Shown piece after piece: positions 24,307 through 35,582 of a DNA stretch of 64,000 nucleotides (within the stretch, counting starts at the first letter, position 1; every line of letters begins with the position of its first letter). Location: the NCBI GenBank assembly GCA_030062745.1, contig CP099852.1, positions 19,091,949 through 19,155,948 on the forward strand. Reading direction: 5' to 3'. The notes beneath the pieces were generated by a model. It was given only the letters and a program-made list of their open reading frames with translations, did not search any database and was not told the origin of the DNA. The position numbers and the translations under genes are program-made. This DNA is from Capitulum mitella (taxonomy: Eukaryota; Arthropoda; Thecostraca; Pollicipedomorpha; Pollicipedidae).

Positions 24307-24945
24307 ATGAAGGTGGCAGTTATTGTGCTGTTCCTGGCCGGCGCAGCTCTGGCCAATCCCCGCCCACAGTATGGCTACGGTGGTTATGGTGGCTATGCTC
24401 AGGGAGGGTCCGGCAGTGGGTCTATTCAGGGTCAGCACCGTGGACCATTTGGCGGCTTCTCCCAGATTCAGCAGAACAGAGCTTACACTGGGGTAAGCAA
24501 ACTATGGCAATAACTTACGGTAATATTTCGGCTTGTGCCTGGCGTAACTTGGTAATTTCTCTGACAAAAAAGCTGCGATAGGCGATGTGATAGGCGTGCT
24601 TTAGTGTTGACATGAAATATTCAATAGTCGCATTTTTCCGTAAACAATTTGGTGCATGTAATTGTACGTGCCACTTTATGTAATCTGTGGCCGGGAGAAA
24701 TGTGCACAACAGACGTTTGTCGGCATGGACGTTTTGACGAGTAGATAAAGATCGGTGGATGTGAGCAGGGAACTTCTCTCAATGGTAATGCTTTTTTCAT
24801 TTTCTAGGGATCCGTGGCCAACGGAGGACGTTTCGTCGGAAGTGCACATGGCCTGGCAGCCCAAAGCATAAACCCATTTGGCGGAAGCCAGTTCTCCAGA
24901 CACAACGCAAATGCTTTTCTGAGTGGCGGTTATTACGGCAAATAG
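24307..24945 (+). CDS. secreted glycine-rich protein, copy C (two coding exons)
   Basis: Coding exons 24307-24492 and 24808-24945 join in phase 0 to give 107 residues. The acceptor is TTTCAG at 24294-24299, the donor GTAAGC at 24493, and the second acceptor CTAG at 24804-24807. The signal peptide matches copy B (VIVLFLAGAALA). The mature part differs from copy A at a few sites: SQIQQNRAYTG at the exon junction, AAQSINPF, and SRHNANAF. It ends in YYGK like the others. The gene is intact although its module is truncated on both sides, so the transcription unit is self-contained. Confidence 0.92.
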
Positions 24946-25555
24946 GTGAAACAGACGCTGAAGTGATTCAAATCATCAAGAATCTGATAGGCACCGTGAT
25001 TATCAGTTTATAATGCGTTCATTGTGACAACGGGCTGTACTCTCTACTCGCCACGACTAAGATGAACAACAAAACTTCTCAGGAGTCCTAGTCTCCAAGA
25101 AAATGTTGCCATTTCGCCAATGAAAGTCATTTCTGATGGATCCGTGGCGTTGAGGAAAATCAAGTAAACAGGGGCTTGATGTTACTGTGACCTAGAGAAA
25201 GCCTTATTGTACCCTGCGAAGTGCATCCAAGTCGATCCCAGAACGTTTCGTTATCACCAGCCTTGCAGTACACTGTGGGAACTGAAAACAGTGTACGTGA
25301 TCGTGAGTTCGCAGTCCGCAGACCGATTTGAGAACAGCGTCAGTGCTCCAAAAATGTTATTGTTCCACAATGTGCGACCAAATAACAAAATATATACAAT
25401 GAACGAATCTCCAGTGTCTTAGTACGGCGGGAAGTTGTTCCTCTCCCCCTGCCTATCTGGAGAGCCAATCGTCCCAATTCCATGACTCAAATAGCAGTCG
25501 ATGACCCCGAAACCCCAGGTACCTTTCATTCGTTGACCTCACCGTCACCTGGTAA

Positions 25556-25936
25556 ATGTCAGTTGAAACATTAAAAATGTCAGTTGAAACATTAATTCTA
25601 ATGAACATGTGCCGACCGTTTCAAAAGCATATCCACAGGGCAAGGACGGTAGATTTTGGCAGTATGTACCATCGGATGAAATTTGTTGCCACAAAGCTGC
25701 GGCTCTTTACAGAAACGCTTGTAAGCCACTGCGGCGAGAGGTCGATGAGGGCGGTCGAGAACGTCGCCGCCGACCTCCGGCAGACCGAGAGCTTGCGCGG
25801 CTTCTTGCAGGACTGTTTAAAGCTGCTCTGCATCCCGCTGGTGATCCCTGCGACCACCTGCGCAGCGGAGAGGAGCCGTCGCCCCCAGTCGACTGCAATC
25901 CCACCTGCGCTCAGCGTTGAACCGGACGCGCCTTAA
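25556..25936 (+). pseudogene. coding-like remnant C, faint formin FH2 resemblance (most open copy)
   Basis: The longest open version of the conserved block, 126 codons. Residues about 45-95 hold KLRLF, then a helix-like stretch with NVAADLRQTESLRGFLQDC, similar in rhythm to formin FH2 helices. Frameshifts in the other two copies and a loss of similarity after this stretch point to a captured, decayed exon. A protein profile search would settle it. Confidence 0.3.
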
Positions 25937-26784
25937 TCACCCGGCAGTATGTGCCATTTTCATGACTCAGTTCCCAGTTCCCAGACGAGGTACGGTCGCT
26001 GGACCGGAAGGCTGCGCTCAGAAAGTTTGCGGGAGCTACTTTCTGACCGTAGCCAAGGCGAGTGAGAAAGGGGGTTGGGCCGGGGCTCCCAACCCCTAGC
26101 ATAGGAAACTGCGGTTTTGACAACTTAAGAATAAATGTAAGTGAATTTTCGAGACTTCATTGCCAAGAGGACGGAATCCGAGTTCTTGGTTGCGAGAGCG
26201 TTGGGGTTGACCCTTCATTACGAATATCTTTTGTGCGCTTATCGCACCACATCGCATCTTCGGAAAACCCCACCCTCGCCCAGTGAAGGACCAGAGCGCC
26301 TTCCCCGCACGCAAATAAAGCGAAATCTATCCATTCATCACATGATCCGACGTGAGCTTTGATGACCCAAGTCTTATGCTCTTATATTTGGACCCAAAAT
26401 GTACTTTCCTAAGACCATCTCCATCCGTCCTCTTGGCGATATGGTCAGTTTAACGTCCGGCACCGATTTCATGGACTGGAAATACCTGTCACTGAGAGGA
26501 AAAGCCGGCGTCTCTCTCCATACGTCTCGCGTAAATCGCCTGGGTTTCTGAAGCTGTCACGTTACCGGGTCGACAGCCGTTCGGGGCCAAACAAAACAAC
26601 CAGACAGTGACATCCGCATAGTCGGACGTGATGCTTACAGATCTGAGAGGACGTCACATCAGCAGTACAGGAACGAGCTGAAGATGGTTTTTGCACTCTC
26701 ATTTTGTTTTCGATTATTTCGCTCCCGCACAGTGAGTAGTTCCTTGACAGGCCGATGAGCTTAGTCTCCACAGTGCCTCTTGGT

Positions 26785-26852
26785 TCAATGGTGACAGCAG
26801 TAAACGATGTGGCACTTGTAGAGAGAATCTCTGCATGACCGTTGGCATGATT
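26785..26852 (-). CDS. terminal exon of a cysteine-rich peptide, module C (partial gene)
   Basis: This minus-strand 68-base exon matches 10813-10880 with the same acceptor, phase and stop. The third cysteine is replaced by Leu, leaving five cysteines, and the HNGY segment reads HIVY. Upstream sequence is conserved to about 27180, where module C homology ends. Confidence 0.45.
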
Positions 26853-27927
26853 CTGAAAAGACAGGAAACGAGAGAGATATCGGGGCCTGACAAACGTATG
26901 TTCGCTCCGAGCCTCCAGCAGCATCCTCCAGCAGGGCACTTGCAAGCGCAACACGAATAACCGAATGCAAATAGTTGATACGAGTGCGCTGCGTTGTCTC
27001 CATTAGATTGCCTCCTCTTTCGTATCTTTCATTTTATCTTTCATCACAAAAACTGAAGTTTTTTTCCAACCCAAAGACGGTAATAACTGGCAACTATAAC
27101 TACGAACTCTCATCAGCCTTTCGAATGTTCTGTATAGGCGTCATGTGATTGTGCATCCATAGTGCGTTCCCATCCTCAGTAGGACTTATTAACCAACCGA
27201 CCCGGCGATTTAATCCGAATTTTTCCATTACCGAATTCGATTTTTAGCAGAGTAAAAATGACTTCCACCAGTCTTCATCCTCCATGAATCAGTCTTTTAA
27301 CAGAGCTTCTGTCTGCATTCGCAGTTTCTCTGCAACTTCAATGCCTTCATGTCATGCAGAAAAAAACAGTTGGGTTCTCGCCAGGCATAATGAGTAGCAG
27401 GACGGGCCTTATATATGTCAAATGGCCCCGATGCAAAGTTTTGCAAATTTCTGCGACATAGCCAAACCTCTAGTACAGGCACCCAATGAAATATACATGA
27501 AGATAACAAAATCATCTGCATTTACTGCATTAACTGTATTTACTAAGCCTATTCACTCAACTGTGTTGTACCTTCTTCGCTCCTTCGTTAACTGCAATTT
27601 AAGACAAAGCCATTGCTTGAGATATGACTGAATTGAGCTGATAATCACCATAGTCATTTTTCTATTAACTATATCATCCACGGGAAGATTTGTCAAAGAC
27701 ATGTTGCGAATCCATGATTTCTCCAAAAAGAATACGCCAAGTAGCAAAGCCGATGAATTCTGGGGGCATGTTACGGAATATCGCCAGTACATTTCCTTCC
27801 AGATTAAGTAGGTGCCAAGACCCTCGCATAGTCTAACCTTTGGAAACCCGCCGCGTGGCTGGATGTTTGGCAATCGCCGATCTAGCTACACTGCCAACGC
27901 GTTGTCCTCGACCCATATCGCAATCAC

Positions 27928-28111
27928 ATGGCCGGCGCCGGCGTGACTGGAGTGGGTGCACGCTCAGATGAAGAGGAGAGGGAGCCAGAGGTAGCCAGCA
28001 CGTACTGCGCGAAACGCGAGCAGACAGCGGAGAACGCCCTTTCCTATCGTGCGGCACACTCGGGCTTTGCTGCACGCCTGGCCGGCGTACTTGCACGGGA
28101 CTGGAACGAAC
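27928..28111 (+). CDS. candidate first coding exon, unknown protein
   Basis: A GC-rich island in AT-rich surroundings has an open frame starting at ATG 27928. It is Glu/Arg-rich, then AARLAGVLARDWNEH, and is followed at about 28112 by GTGCGTGA, a usable donor. No homologue is recognised and no partner exon was found. It could equally be a chance frame. Confidence 0.2.
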
Positions 28112-29501
28112 ACGGTGCGTGATCTGTCAAGAACAAGATCTAAACGGCCGCCCACCGCCAGATCACTGAGAAGCTCACAGGCCATCGGCGTAATATTTAA
28201 ACTCATTCAAGTCCACTGGACAGCATGCGGTAATGGCGAACACTGAGTATTAGATCACTGGACGGCTTTGTTTGCAATCGATGATCGTAACTCAGTGTAC
28301 CCGTCGCCAATCTCGTTCCCTAGTGGTGCACGCAGTGACTCGGCCTTAGATTGGTCGCTACGCGCCTCACTCGGTTCAAATATTTAAACTCAGGTTAATA
28401 TTGAAAAATGGGTGGGTACATGTTTTCGCGAATCCTAACATGTCAAGCAATGATTTTGAAACACATCATGGTGCAGAACGGGTGAAAAGGCTGTGAATAA
28501 CTGACGCAGGCATATGGATGAAGCGTTAATGTTAAGGTTACGCGGATATCACGAAATGCACAAAAATATCGTTGCGCCCTAAAAGATGTATCACAAGCAT
28601 GAGTCTCAAAATGGGATAAGCACTCCCGCAAATTTTGGAAAGGTTCTGCCAATTCCTCGACATAACGCAGTTCATCGGGGAAAGAATTATGGCCACGGCG
28701 AAGTTTCGTCTGCCGCTGTGTTGCGGGTCCAATGTGTCCCAGTTCGCCGACTCACCGATGGGGAGGCAGGAGAATCTGGCCGGAAGCCGCAGTGAATTCC
28801 TGAAAACAACGGACCGTTTCAGGAGCCTTAGATGCCGGTTGAGAGGTGCCAGGTCCTGAGTCCTGTCCCGAACACAGGGCACCACAGCCGACACACTGGG
28901 TGCGCTGAAGGCTGGCGAGTTGTGTCAGGGGAGGGGTGCAGGGAGCACGACTCAGTCCAAGGTCCTTTAGTTAGGGCTCGCCGAGGAGACCCAGCCAAAT
29001 CAAAGCCAAGATAATAAACAAGTGGAGACTGCTGTTCGCAGATGGCTTGCGTTCTCTTTGGCGCCTAGTATCATTACTAAAGCCAAAACAATCCAAACAG
29101 TTCGACGAAGACGAGCGAAAACAATGTCGTAAAAGTCATTTCAGTAAAATACGTCTAAGCCCCGTCAAGACCAGCTAAACTACCATCAAAAGGCTTTAAT
29201 AAGTACACCAAAGCTTTCAAATGATGGGACCAATTACATTCAGACCATGACCAACCGGGGTTGGATGAGCAAATGCTTCAGCCCATACGTGATTGGTCAC
29301 AGATGTTCGGAGGACATGTTTAACCGCATCTTTATGAAGCGGCTTCGTACGTTTTGTCGCATCTTCGCACGTCTTTTTGCTCAAGTGCGCATTGTCAGTT
29401 GCCGTCCTTATGACCTACATCGTTTACCTGGGTCGATAGCTAGAAGTCGGAAGACGATCTCATCTTAACAGGCTAGGAGATTTGTATTTCTGTTGCCTTC
29501 A

Positions 29502-29729
29502 GATGAAGCGTCTTCACCAGTGGGCTGCCGGCTGTCACTCTGGGGTGACGAAAATCGAGGAGACGGCTGGTCTAGGGCCTCCCGCCACAGTGGCGGTGTA
29601 CCCGCACAGGATCCGGAGATCTGCGCGGCCTGTTCCCAGTGGGGCTGCGCGGGCGGAGCAGAAGCAGGAGCTGTGGCCTCGACTCACCTGGCGGAGGCGG
29701 TGGGCCTATGCGGACGCCGCAGAAGCTAG
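29502..29729 (+). CDS. candidate terminal exon, unknown protein
   Basis: A pyrimidine-rich acceptor (TGTTGCCTTCAG) precedes a GC-rich open stretch of about 75 codons ending in TAG near 29729. It contains six cysteines, including ICAAC and WGC. Composition contrasts with the flanks. No homology is recognised, so this is a low-confidence call. Confidence 0.22.
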   Translation, partial: DEASSPVGCRLSLWGDENRGDGWSRASRHSGGVPAQDPEICAACSQWGCAGGAEAGAVASTHLAEAVGLCGRRRS

Positions 29730-30420
29730 AGCTGTGCTTGCAGGGCAGGCACACCTGACCAGGACCGCAGATGCCATGGTTTTATGAGGTACCTGCATTT
29801 GGAAGCCGCAGTAGTTTACGCGAATATCGCATGAAACAGGTCGCGAAAATTTCCGTACTGAGCGCAAGGAAATCTCCGCACCGCAGAAATTACGCACTAT
29901 TAACGCGAATCCCGAAAACAATGCTACGGAAGCACACAAAGAGCTAAACTGATGAGAGAGCTTAATTTATGTGATCGCCGATGAAAACTAAAATGCTATG
30001 CTTATCTTCAACGGCAATGAAATTCACACAAAACACTAGGAGCAGGGCAACACTCGCATGGTTGACAGCCAGCTGACCTTATCAGACGCACCCACGCGTC
30101 CCCGTCAGCTTATATTAATGCCATCCGAGTGGGTGAACCAAGCGTAAGGGCACGCCAATCACCGTACTAAAAATGCCGCGACCCGAGCCTGGCTGAAGGC
30201 TATGACATTCCGCACGTCTACCGATTTCGAGCTGCGACGGCCTCTGCGGCAGTCAGATTTTAGAGGGGTTGGAAATGTGAAACACCAGCTTGCTGGAAGA
30301 GGTCACGACAGCCACTGTGCGGTGCAGAATGCCGGATTACTGAGCCCTGCCACGATCTCACAGGAGTCTCTTCAAACGCCGTACTGCTGGAGCCCTGAAA
30401 TGTTCATGAAAAACATAAAC

Positions 30421-30423
<3 letters not shown>

Positions 30424-30479
<56 letters not shown>

Positions 30480-30612
30480 AAATATATATCATAGTGATAT
30501 ATATATGCATACATATATACATATATCACTTTATACATATATATATATGTATATATAATGATATATATATATATCACAGAAAACGCATATATATATATAT
30601 ATATATATCATT
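30424..30612. repeat. (TA)n microsatellite cluster
   Basis: A pure TA run at 30424-30476 is followed by broken TATA/CATA repeats to about 30612. Confidence 0.95.
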
Positions 30613-30999
30613 TTGCACCTGCATTGGTCATCGACAAGTGCAACTGCCATGGACATTCGACATTTCTGCCGTTCTTGAGGTGGGGGCAACTCGACAACGT
30701 CATTTCTGACCACGCCTCTGGCCTGTCACGAAGTCCACATGTCATGGCTTTAGAATTTCGGCATCTGAAAGCCTCCAAATTTCGCCGTTTTCCAAATTTC
30801 CCTAAAAACCCTAGCTCCTGGAGTCGGCACCGAAGTCGTGCCGCAGTGGCGCTAGGTGAATCATACCCGCAATGTTAAACGATGCTTCCTTTTCCTAGCC
30901 TTCAAATAACTTACATTCGCGGAAACTTCTTAGCTCTTAGAAACCGCCTTATATCAGCCAGTTGTTTGAATTCCGTGCGTTCTCGCGCCCGTTTATTGA
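30613..30999. other. no gene seen
   Basis: Unremarkable sequence between the TA cluster and a T1 element. Confidence 0.5.
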
Positions 31000-32217
31000 T
31001 TAACCTTATTCTCGGCAGGGGGGGGGGCTGAATCCGCCCCCCTCGGTGTTTTTTTGCTTGCCAATTTCAGGCTTTTTAACGCACCTTCACAAAACTTGCT
31101 GACTTTTCCTAGCTATTCTTTCTAAGCGCCGTGACAAAATTTCAAAATTCTATTTTGCTCAGGGGCGGAACTAGGCAACGTTTTTGGGAGGCACCTCAGG
31201 CCATTTTTGGCCATGTCGAGGGTAAAAGGAAAATGTCTGCCAAAAACAGCGTTTTTAAGATAGAACCTAAAACTTTATATGGATGCATAGCTAAATAGTT
31301 GGACAATGTGCAGTTGTAATTTTGTACATCTTAGGTCACTTAAAAAGGTCAGGTCAAGGCCAAAAGTTAAAACCTGTTTTTTTGCAATAATTTCGGCGTC
31401 ATTTTTTTAAATGCCAAATCCGGAACATAAAAGATGTAGCACGATGTCCTCTACTTGGGTACCAAGTTTTAGCTTGATATCAGCTCGGGTCACGGAGCTA
31501 TGACCTAAAATGTCAGTGCGCGTACCCTATATCGCAATAGCCATAAAATCAATTTTTTGAAATAGAGTGAATTCAAATGATTGAAAACGTTTACAAAAAA
31601 TATTAAATGCACACATCATTCGAAGTGACCCAAGGTCACTGGGGGTCATTTAAGGTCAAGGGTCACAAGTTGATCTGAAGAACATGTGACCATGACAGTT
31701 TCCCCTTTTTCATGCCCCTGGCACCGCCTATGCTAACATTATACAAACATTGTGATGTAATTTGTACTTCTTTAGCATAAAATAGACTAGCAGAAGCCAA
31801 AAAAGTGTTTTTAGCTCTTTTGTTCACTCATTTGTTAGAAAACTAATCCTCCTATTTTTGAAACCCTGTGAACGCCCATGAATTTTCTCAAAATTTCAGA
31901 TTTGTATACCCATGGTAAAAGCTCTATCCATAATGTCTCGATTCATGCCAGTTTCGTTGAAATCGGTCAAAAAACAACGGAGTTATAAGAAGGCCAAAAA
32001 TACCCCTTGATTTTGACATTTTTGCCCCCCTGTGTCCACACATTTCAAAATTTTTGAAATTTCGTTTTATAAAAATGTAGTTCACATCATGGCAAATCGT
32101 TTGCCGTTTGTTACGATGAAATCGGATGTGTAGTTCTCGAGATCTGGGGGGGGCCGATTTCCCCCCCCCCCTGCCGGGAATCGACCATACCGTCTGGCCC
32201 TCCGGGAATAGGGTTCA
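31000..32217 (+). mobile_element. T1 family TTAA element, full-length
   Basis: TTAA at 31000-31003 is followed by CCTTATTCTCGGCAGGGGG. The right end is CCTCCGGGAATAGGG followed by TTCA (decayed TTAA, 32214-32217). The ends are inverted repeats of about 15 bases. The length is about 1.2 kb, with G-runs just inside both ends, AGGTCA blocks in the middle and no open frame. Non-autonomous status is inferred from the absence of coding sequence. Confidence 0.8.
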
Positions 32218-32670
32218 AGCCTAGTCTATCCAAAATATTCGGACTGTAAAATGCCACCTTGTTGGTTGTATATGATATCATAATTGCGCCATTCCCTTTC
32301 ATTATTTCCGTTCGTAGGTTGCACATAGGCAGGGCTTGTTTTCGCTCAGTATCTGTCTATCGGCTTAGCATGTGGTAGACGTCGTGGCATTCGTGACGTA
32401 GTGACGTGCTAGTGCTGTGAGTGATCATTGTTGGACGTGAAGAATATAAACGGTGAAAGTGGAAACTATGTGTGCCTCGCAAATAAAAAAGAACTCATTG
32501 GCAAAGCGAACTTCCAAAAGGAGAAGCATTGAGCAAAGAGAGCTATTGGCACAAACGAGGTCGCCAATAGTCAAGCTATCACACGAAGCAGAAAACTCTG
32601 CTACAAGGCCCCTGTCATTCCGATGTGTCTTTGTGACGCCGATTCGCTCTGTGAATGTCCTGCAGGGGCC

Positions 32671-32728
<58 letters not shown>

Positions 32729-32753
32729 ATATACGGACGATGGAAAAAAGAAC

Positions 32754-32786
<33 letters not shown>

Positions 32787-33088
32787 TATACAAAATTCAA
32801 ATCGTTTCACAAATATTGCATACATTTCGACCGCACGGTGTCTTCATCACCGCGTAGTGGAGAGCAATGGGAGAGGTGGGAAGGCAGTATTGCGTGATCG
32901 TGCAACAGACGACGGCCCGAAACAGACGGGATGGGAGGGCAATGAGAAAGCACAGAGAACATTATAAGAGGACGGAAGAACGGCGCAGGGGGATGGGAGG
33001 ACAGTGTGATGGGTAGCGGTGGTAGCAAATGGGGTGGCCGGTGTGAGAGGATAAAAGGCCACGCCAGCCGGTCGGGACGCCGCTCCGC
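32218..33088. other. no gene seen; two (TA)n runs
   Basis: TA runs lie at about 32676-32724 and 32755-32790. The minus-strand frames of about 200 codons reaching in from the pentamer array are repeat artefacts. Confidence 0.5.
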
Positions 33089-33089
33089 T

Positions 33090-33335
33090 CTGGTCCGGTC
33101 TGGTCCGGTCCGGTCTGGTTTGGTTTGGTCTGGTCTGGTCTGGTCTGGTCTGGTCTGGTCCGGTCCGGTCCGGTCCGGTCCGGTCCGGTCCGGTCCGGTC
33201 CGGTTCGGTCCGGTCCGGTCTGGTCTGGTCTGGTCCGGTCTGGTCCGGTTCCAGTTCTGTCCGATCTGGTCCGGTCCGGTCTGGTTTGGTCTGGTCTGGT
33301 CTGGTCTGGTCTGGTCTGGCCTGGCCCGGTCCGGC
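33090..33335. repeat. CYGGT pentanucleotide satellite
   Basis: About 245 bases of tandem TCTGG/TCCGG pentamers (CYGGT). Blocks alternate between T-rich and C-rich variants, with two short interruptions near 33220-33270. All three frames of both strands stay open, giving spurious low-complexity proteins. Confidence 0.95.
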
Positions 33336-34018
33336 CTCATGAATAGCGGCCCAGGGAGAGGGCGGCTGCGTCCGGCGGCGTCCCAGCCGTGACACGACGG
33401 CCGCCAGTGAGACCATGGCGTGAACAGCCTCTCCACCTCTCTAATTGCCCTCCACTATGCCGTGATCCGTGCTGCTTAAGTGCCTGACATATACGTATTG
33501 GCGCTCATCCACACTCATGGCCCTGGGCGGACTGACTTGGCTCGCTGATGCAAGGCTATTCAGTTCTCAGGTGGAACTCCTCCGCCTGTCGACACGGACA
33601 ACCCTGCAGCAGGGCTTGGCTGACAGTCCGTTATGTAGAAGAGATTTTATTGCTCTGTCGCTCCGTTTCCATGCTCATGACACCTCTCCAATGAAGCCTG
33701 ACTCATTTTGCTGCTACAAAGCTTCCTTCCTCGGCGTGCAATATGCCTTGTCAAGTATTGACACAACGTTAACGGCATCTGCCCTCATATGGAACCCCTC
33801 AGACTCGAAAGTCCCCTGGAGTGGAACATGTCCTGTCGTCAGGCCACCCCGTCAGTGGCATATGACGTCCTGTCGTTATAACAGGGGCGTTCCTCCGTCT
33901 GTCGCGAGTTCACGTCGGCATGGGATCTCATTGGTGAATGACGCGGCTGAGGTCCACCGTGGCAAATGGCGACACGTTGGCCGACTCGTCGTCACGCGGA
34001 CGCCGCCGACAGAAATGC

Positions 34019-34073
34019 CTTCAACGGCGATTACCACCAGACACAGCAACAGCAACAGAGGAAGCAACTTCAT
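34019..34073 (-). pseudogene. orphan signal-peptide exon of the cysteine-rich gene, inverted copy
   Basis: On the minus strand this 55-base segment matches exon 1 of the gene at 54227-56358 and encodes MKLLPLLLLLCLVVIAVE. The donor GTAATT of the intact gene is GCATTT here, so splicing is probably lost. The TATATAAG box is TCTATAAG (near 34128). Homology to the intact gene stops about 15 bases into the intron and no cysteine exon follows, so the copy is a dead fragment. The frame stays open to 33876, which could in principle yield a 65-residue secreted peptide. Confidence 0.7.
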
Positions 34074-34999
34074 GGCTGCAGACTACCTGGAACTTGGTGC
34101 CCCTCCTGTTCACAGCCCAGCTTATAGACATCTGTCCGTCATGGGGTGAGTGGCAGCCACGTCGATCACGTGTGAGGCCACAAAGTAAACACTTTGCAGG
34201 ACCCAGCCAGACGACATTTTTGTAATGTCAGATATTCGAAAGGTGACTCGATGTTTTGACCATAACATGAGGCCCCGTTCGCGTGGCCTCTGCTCGTGGT
34301 AAGGATGACACTGCGGGCTTGGTTAATACGCCGTTGGCTACGGAGGTACGCTCGTAGGGGCGTTTATAATGCTCATCCACGTGTCTAAAATTCGCGTATC
34401 AACTTTCACTGTCCCAACTCGACCCACGAAAGGCACCATGAAATACTGTATGATGCCAGGTTAAATAATTCTTTAAAAACAGAGGTGTTGGTTTAATTTT
34501 TTGACTGAGCGCGATAGCGCGGGGTCAAAACTGAAGCCAACACAGAAGTTTTTAAATAATTTTTGCCAGCCGAGTATGGTATGAGTTTTACCACATGCCT
34601 TTGCCACTAGAGTTCTGATAAGTTGTTTACATAAAACGGCAGTTCCATCAAAGCAATTTCCTACAAACTGGAAGTCGTGTGAAGCACCTGTCACCAGTCG
34701 TGCTGAACATCACCGGCTGCCAAAATGTCACCACTGACAACTTCTAGTATTCGCCATCACCCGTCATTGGTTCTGAAAATTGCCGTTTGTTCCAATACAT
34801 TGCATTCGTTCTGCCAGAAATGTTTTTCTTTTCAAGATACTCATCCTTAATGACTGAGAAATAAACGTCAGATACCTTTAATGTGCTAACCATGGAGGCC
34901 CCATAGTTTTTAAGAGCCCCGCTCAGTGCTACGGCGTTCTCACTCTCTAAAGCAACCCCCCACACACACGCGAAAAAAATCCTGGCTACGCCACTGACT
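34019..34999 (-). repeat. inverted duplication of 53280-54281 (promoter region plus signal exon)
   Basis: The whole interval is an inverted copy of 53280-54281, collinear throughout. Its outer end is CCTGGCTACGCCACTG, a motif seen at the ends of many animal DNA transposons and present at 53279-53295 in the other copy. A transposon-mediated capture is likely but not proven. Confidence 0.75.
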
Positions 35000-35336
35000 T
35001 AAACCGTCTTGACTGATGCTGAAGACACATTTTTGAAATCCTGTATTGTTGCGGAAGCATTTGAGCTGCGTTCTACATGCCTGTGAGCCGGTCAAATCAT
35101 TCATAACGTTCGCTTGCAGACTTTATTCCCAGTCCTTACCACATTAAACAAGAATAAGTCTGGGCGCAATGGATAAAAAACGCTGTTAACATTATTGTTT
35201 AGGCGGCAAGTTGCGTGCCTTTGGAGAGCCAGAACAAATAATCTCTATTAAATGAAGCGATATTGTTTCTGTACGTCTTGTCCGTGTATAAAACATGTAG
35301 TAAATTGATAAGATTCCATCACGAATTAAAAATGCT

Positions 35337-35582
35337 GTGCCGGAGGACAGTGGACAGTCCTGTGATTACGAGTCTCCTGTCTCTACCACGCCGCTGCACT
35401 ATTCGAGCGCACCGGCGGCAGAACGAGTGCTCTCCGGCCTGAAGCTGACCAAAACGCCGCAGAGGAGCCCTCTTCACGTGGGAACGGTGCCTTCCGTGAT
35501 ACCGGTCAAGCAGCACGTCGCACCTGACTGTCATGAGTGGACGCCGTCGAGCTCGATGAAGCAGAAAGTGGCTCGCCACTGA
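35337..35582 (+). pseudogene. hAT transposase C-terminal dimerisation region
   Basis: An 81-codon frame carries the hAT C-terminal signature ERVLSGLKLTKTPQRSPLHV (family form: ERVFS-x-LK/NLIKT-x-x-RNRL). This is the region through which hAT transposases dimerise. Only the 3' end of the element is present, and it continues into the palindrome arm 35362-36232. The minus-strand element at 37270-40310 carries the same region. Confidence 0.75.

Larger units (their letters stand above)
27190..30420. other. spacer; no gene firmly supported
   Basis: Outside the modules and mostly single-copy. Candidate exons are listed separately (27928-28111 and 29502-29729). The remainder shows nothing I can support. 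Confidence 0.45.

Noticed and set aside
30420-30613. Frames of alternating Tyr and Ile
   Set aside because: Translation of (TA)n microsatellites.
32807-33436. Open frames of about 190-210 codons full of DQTRPDQTRP-type repeats
   Set aside because: Direct translation of the CYGGT pentamer satellite, which has no stop in any frame.
33469-34149. 226-codon plus-strand open frame
   Set aside because: Its C-terminal part is the antisense of a conserved signal-peptide exon, it has no recognisable domain, and it crosses a decayed duplication. Best explained as chance.
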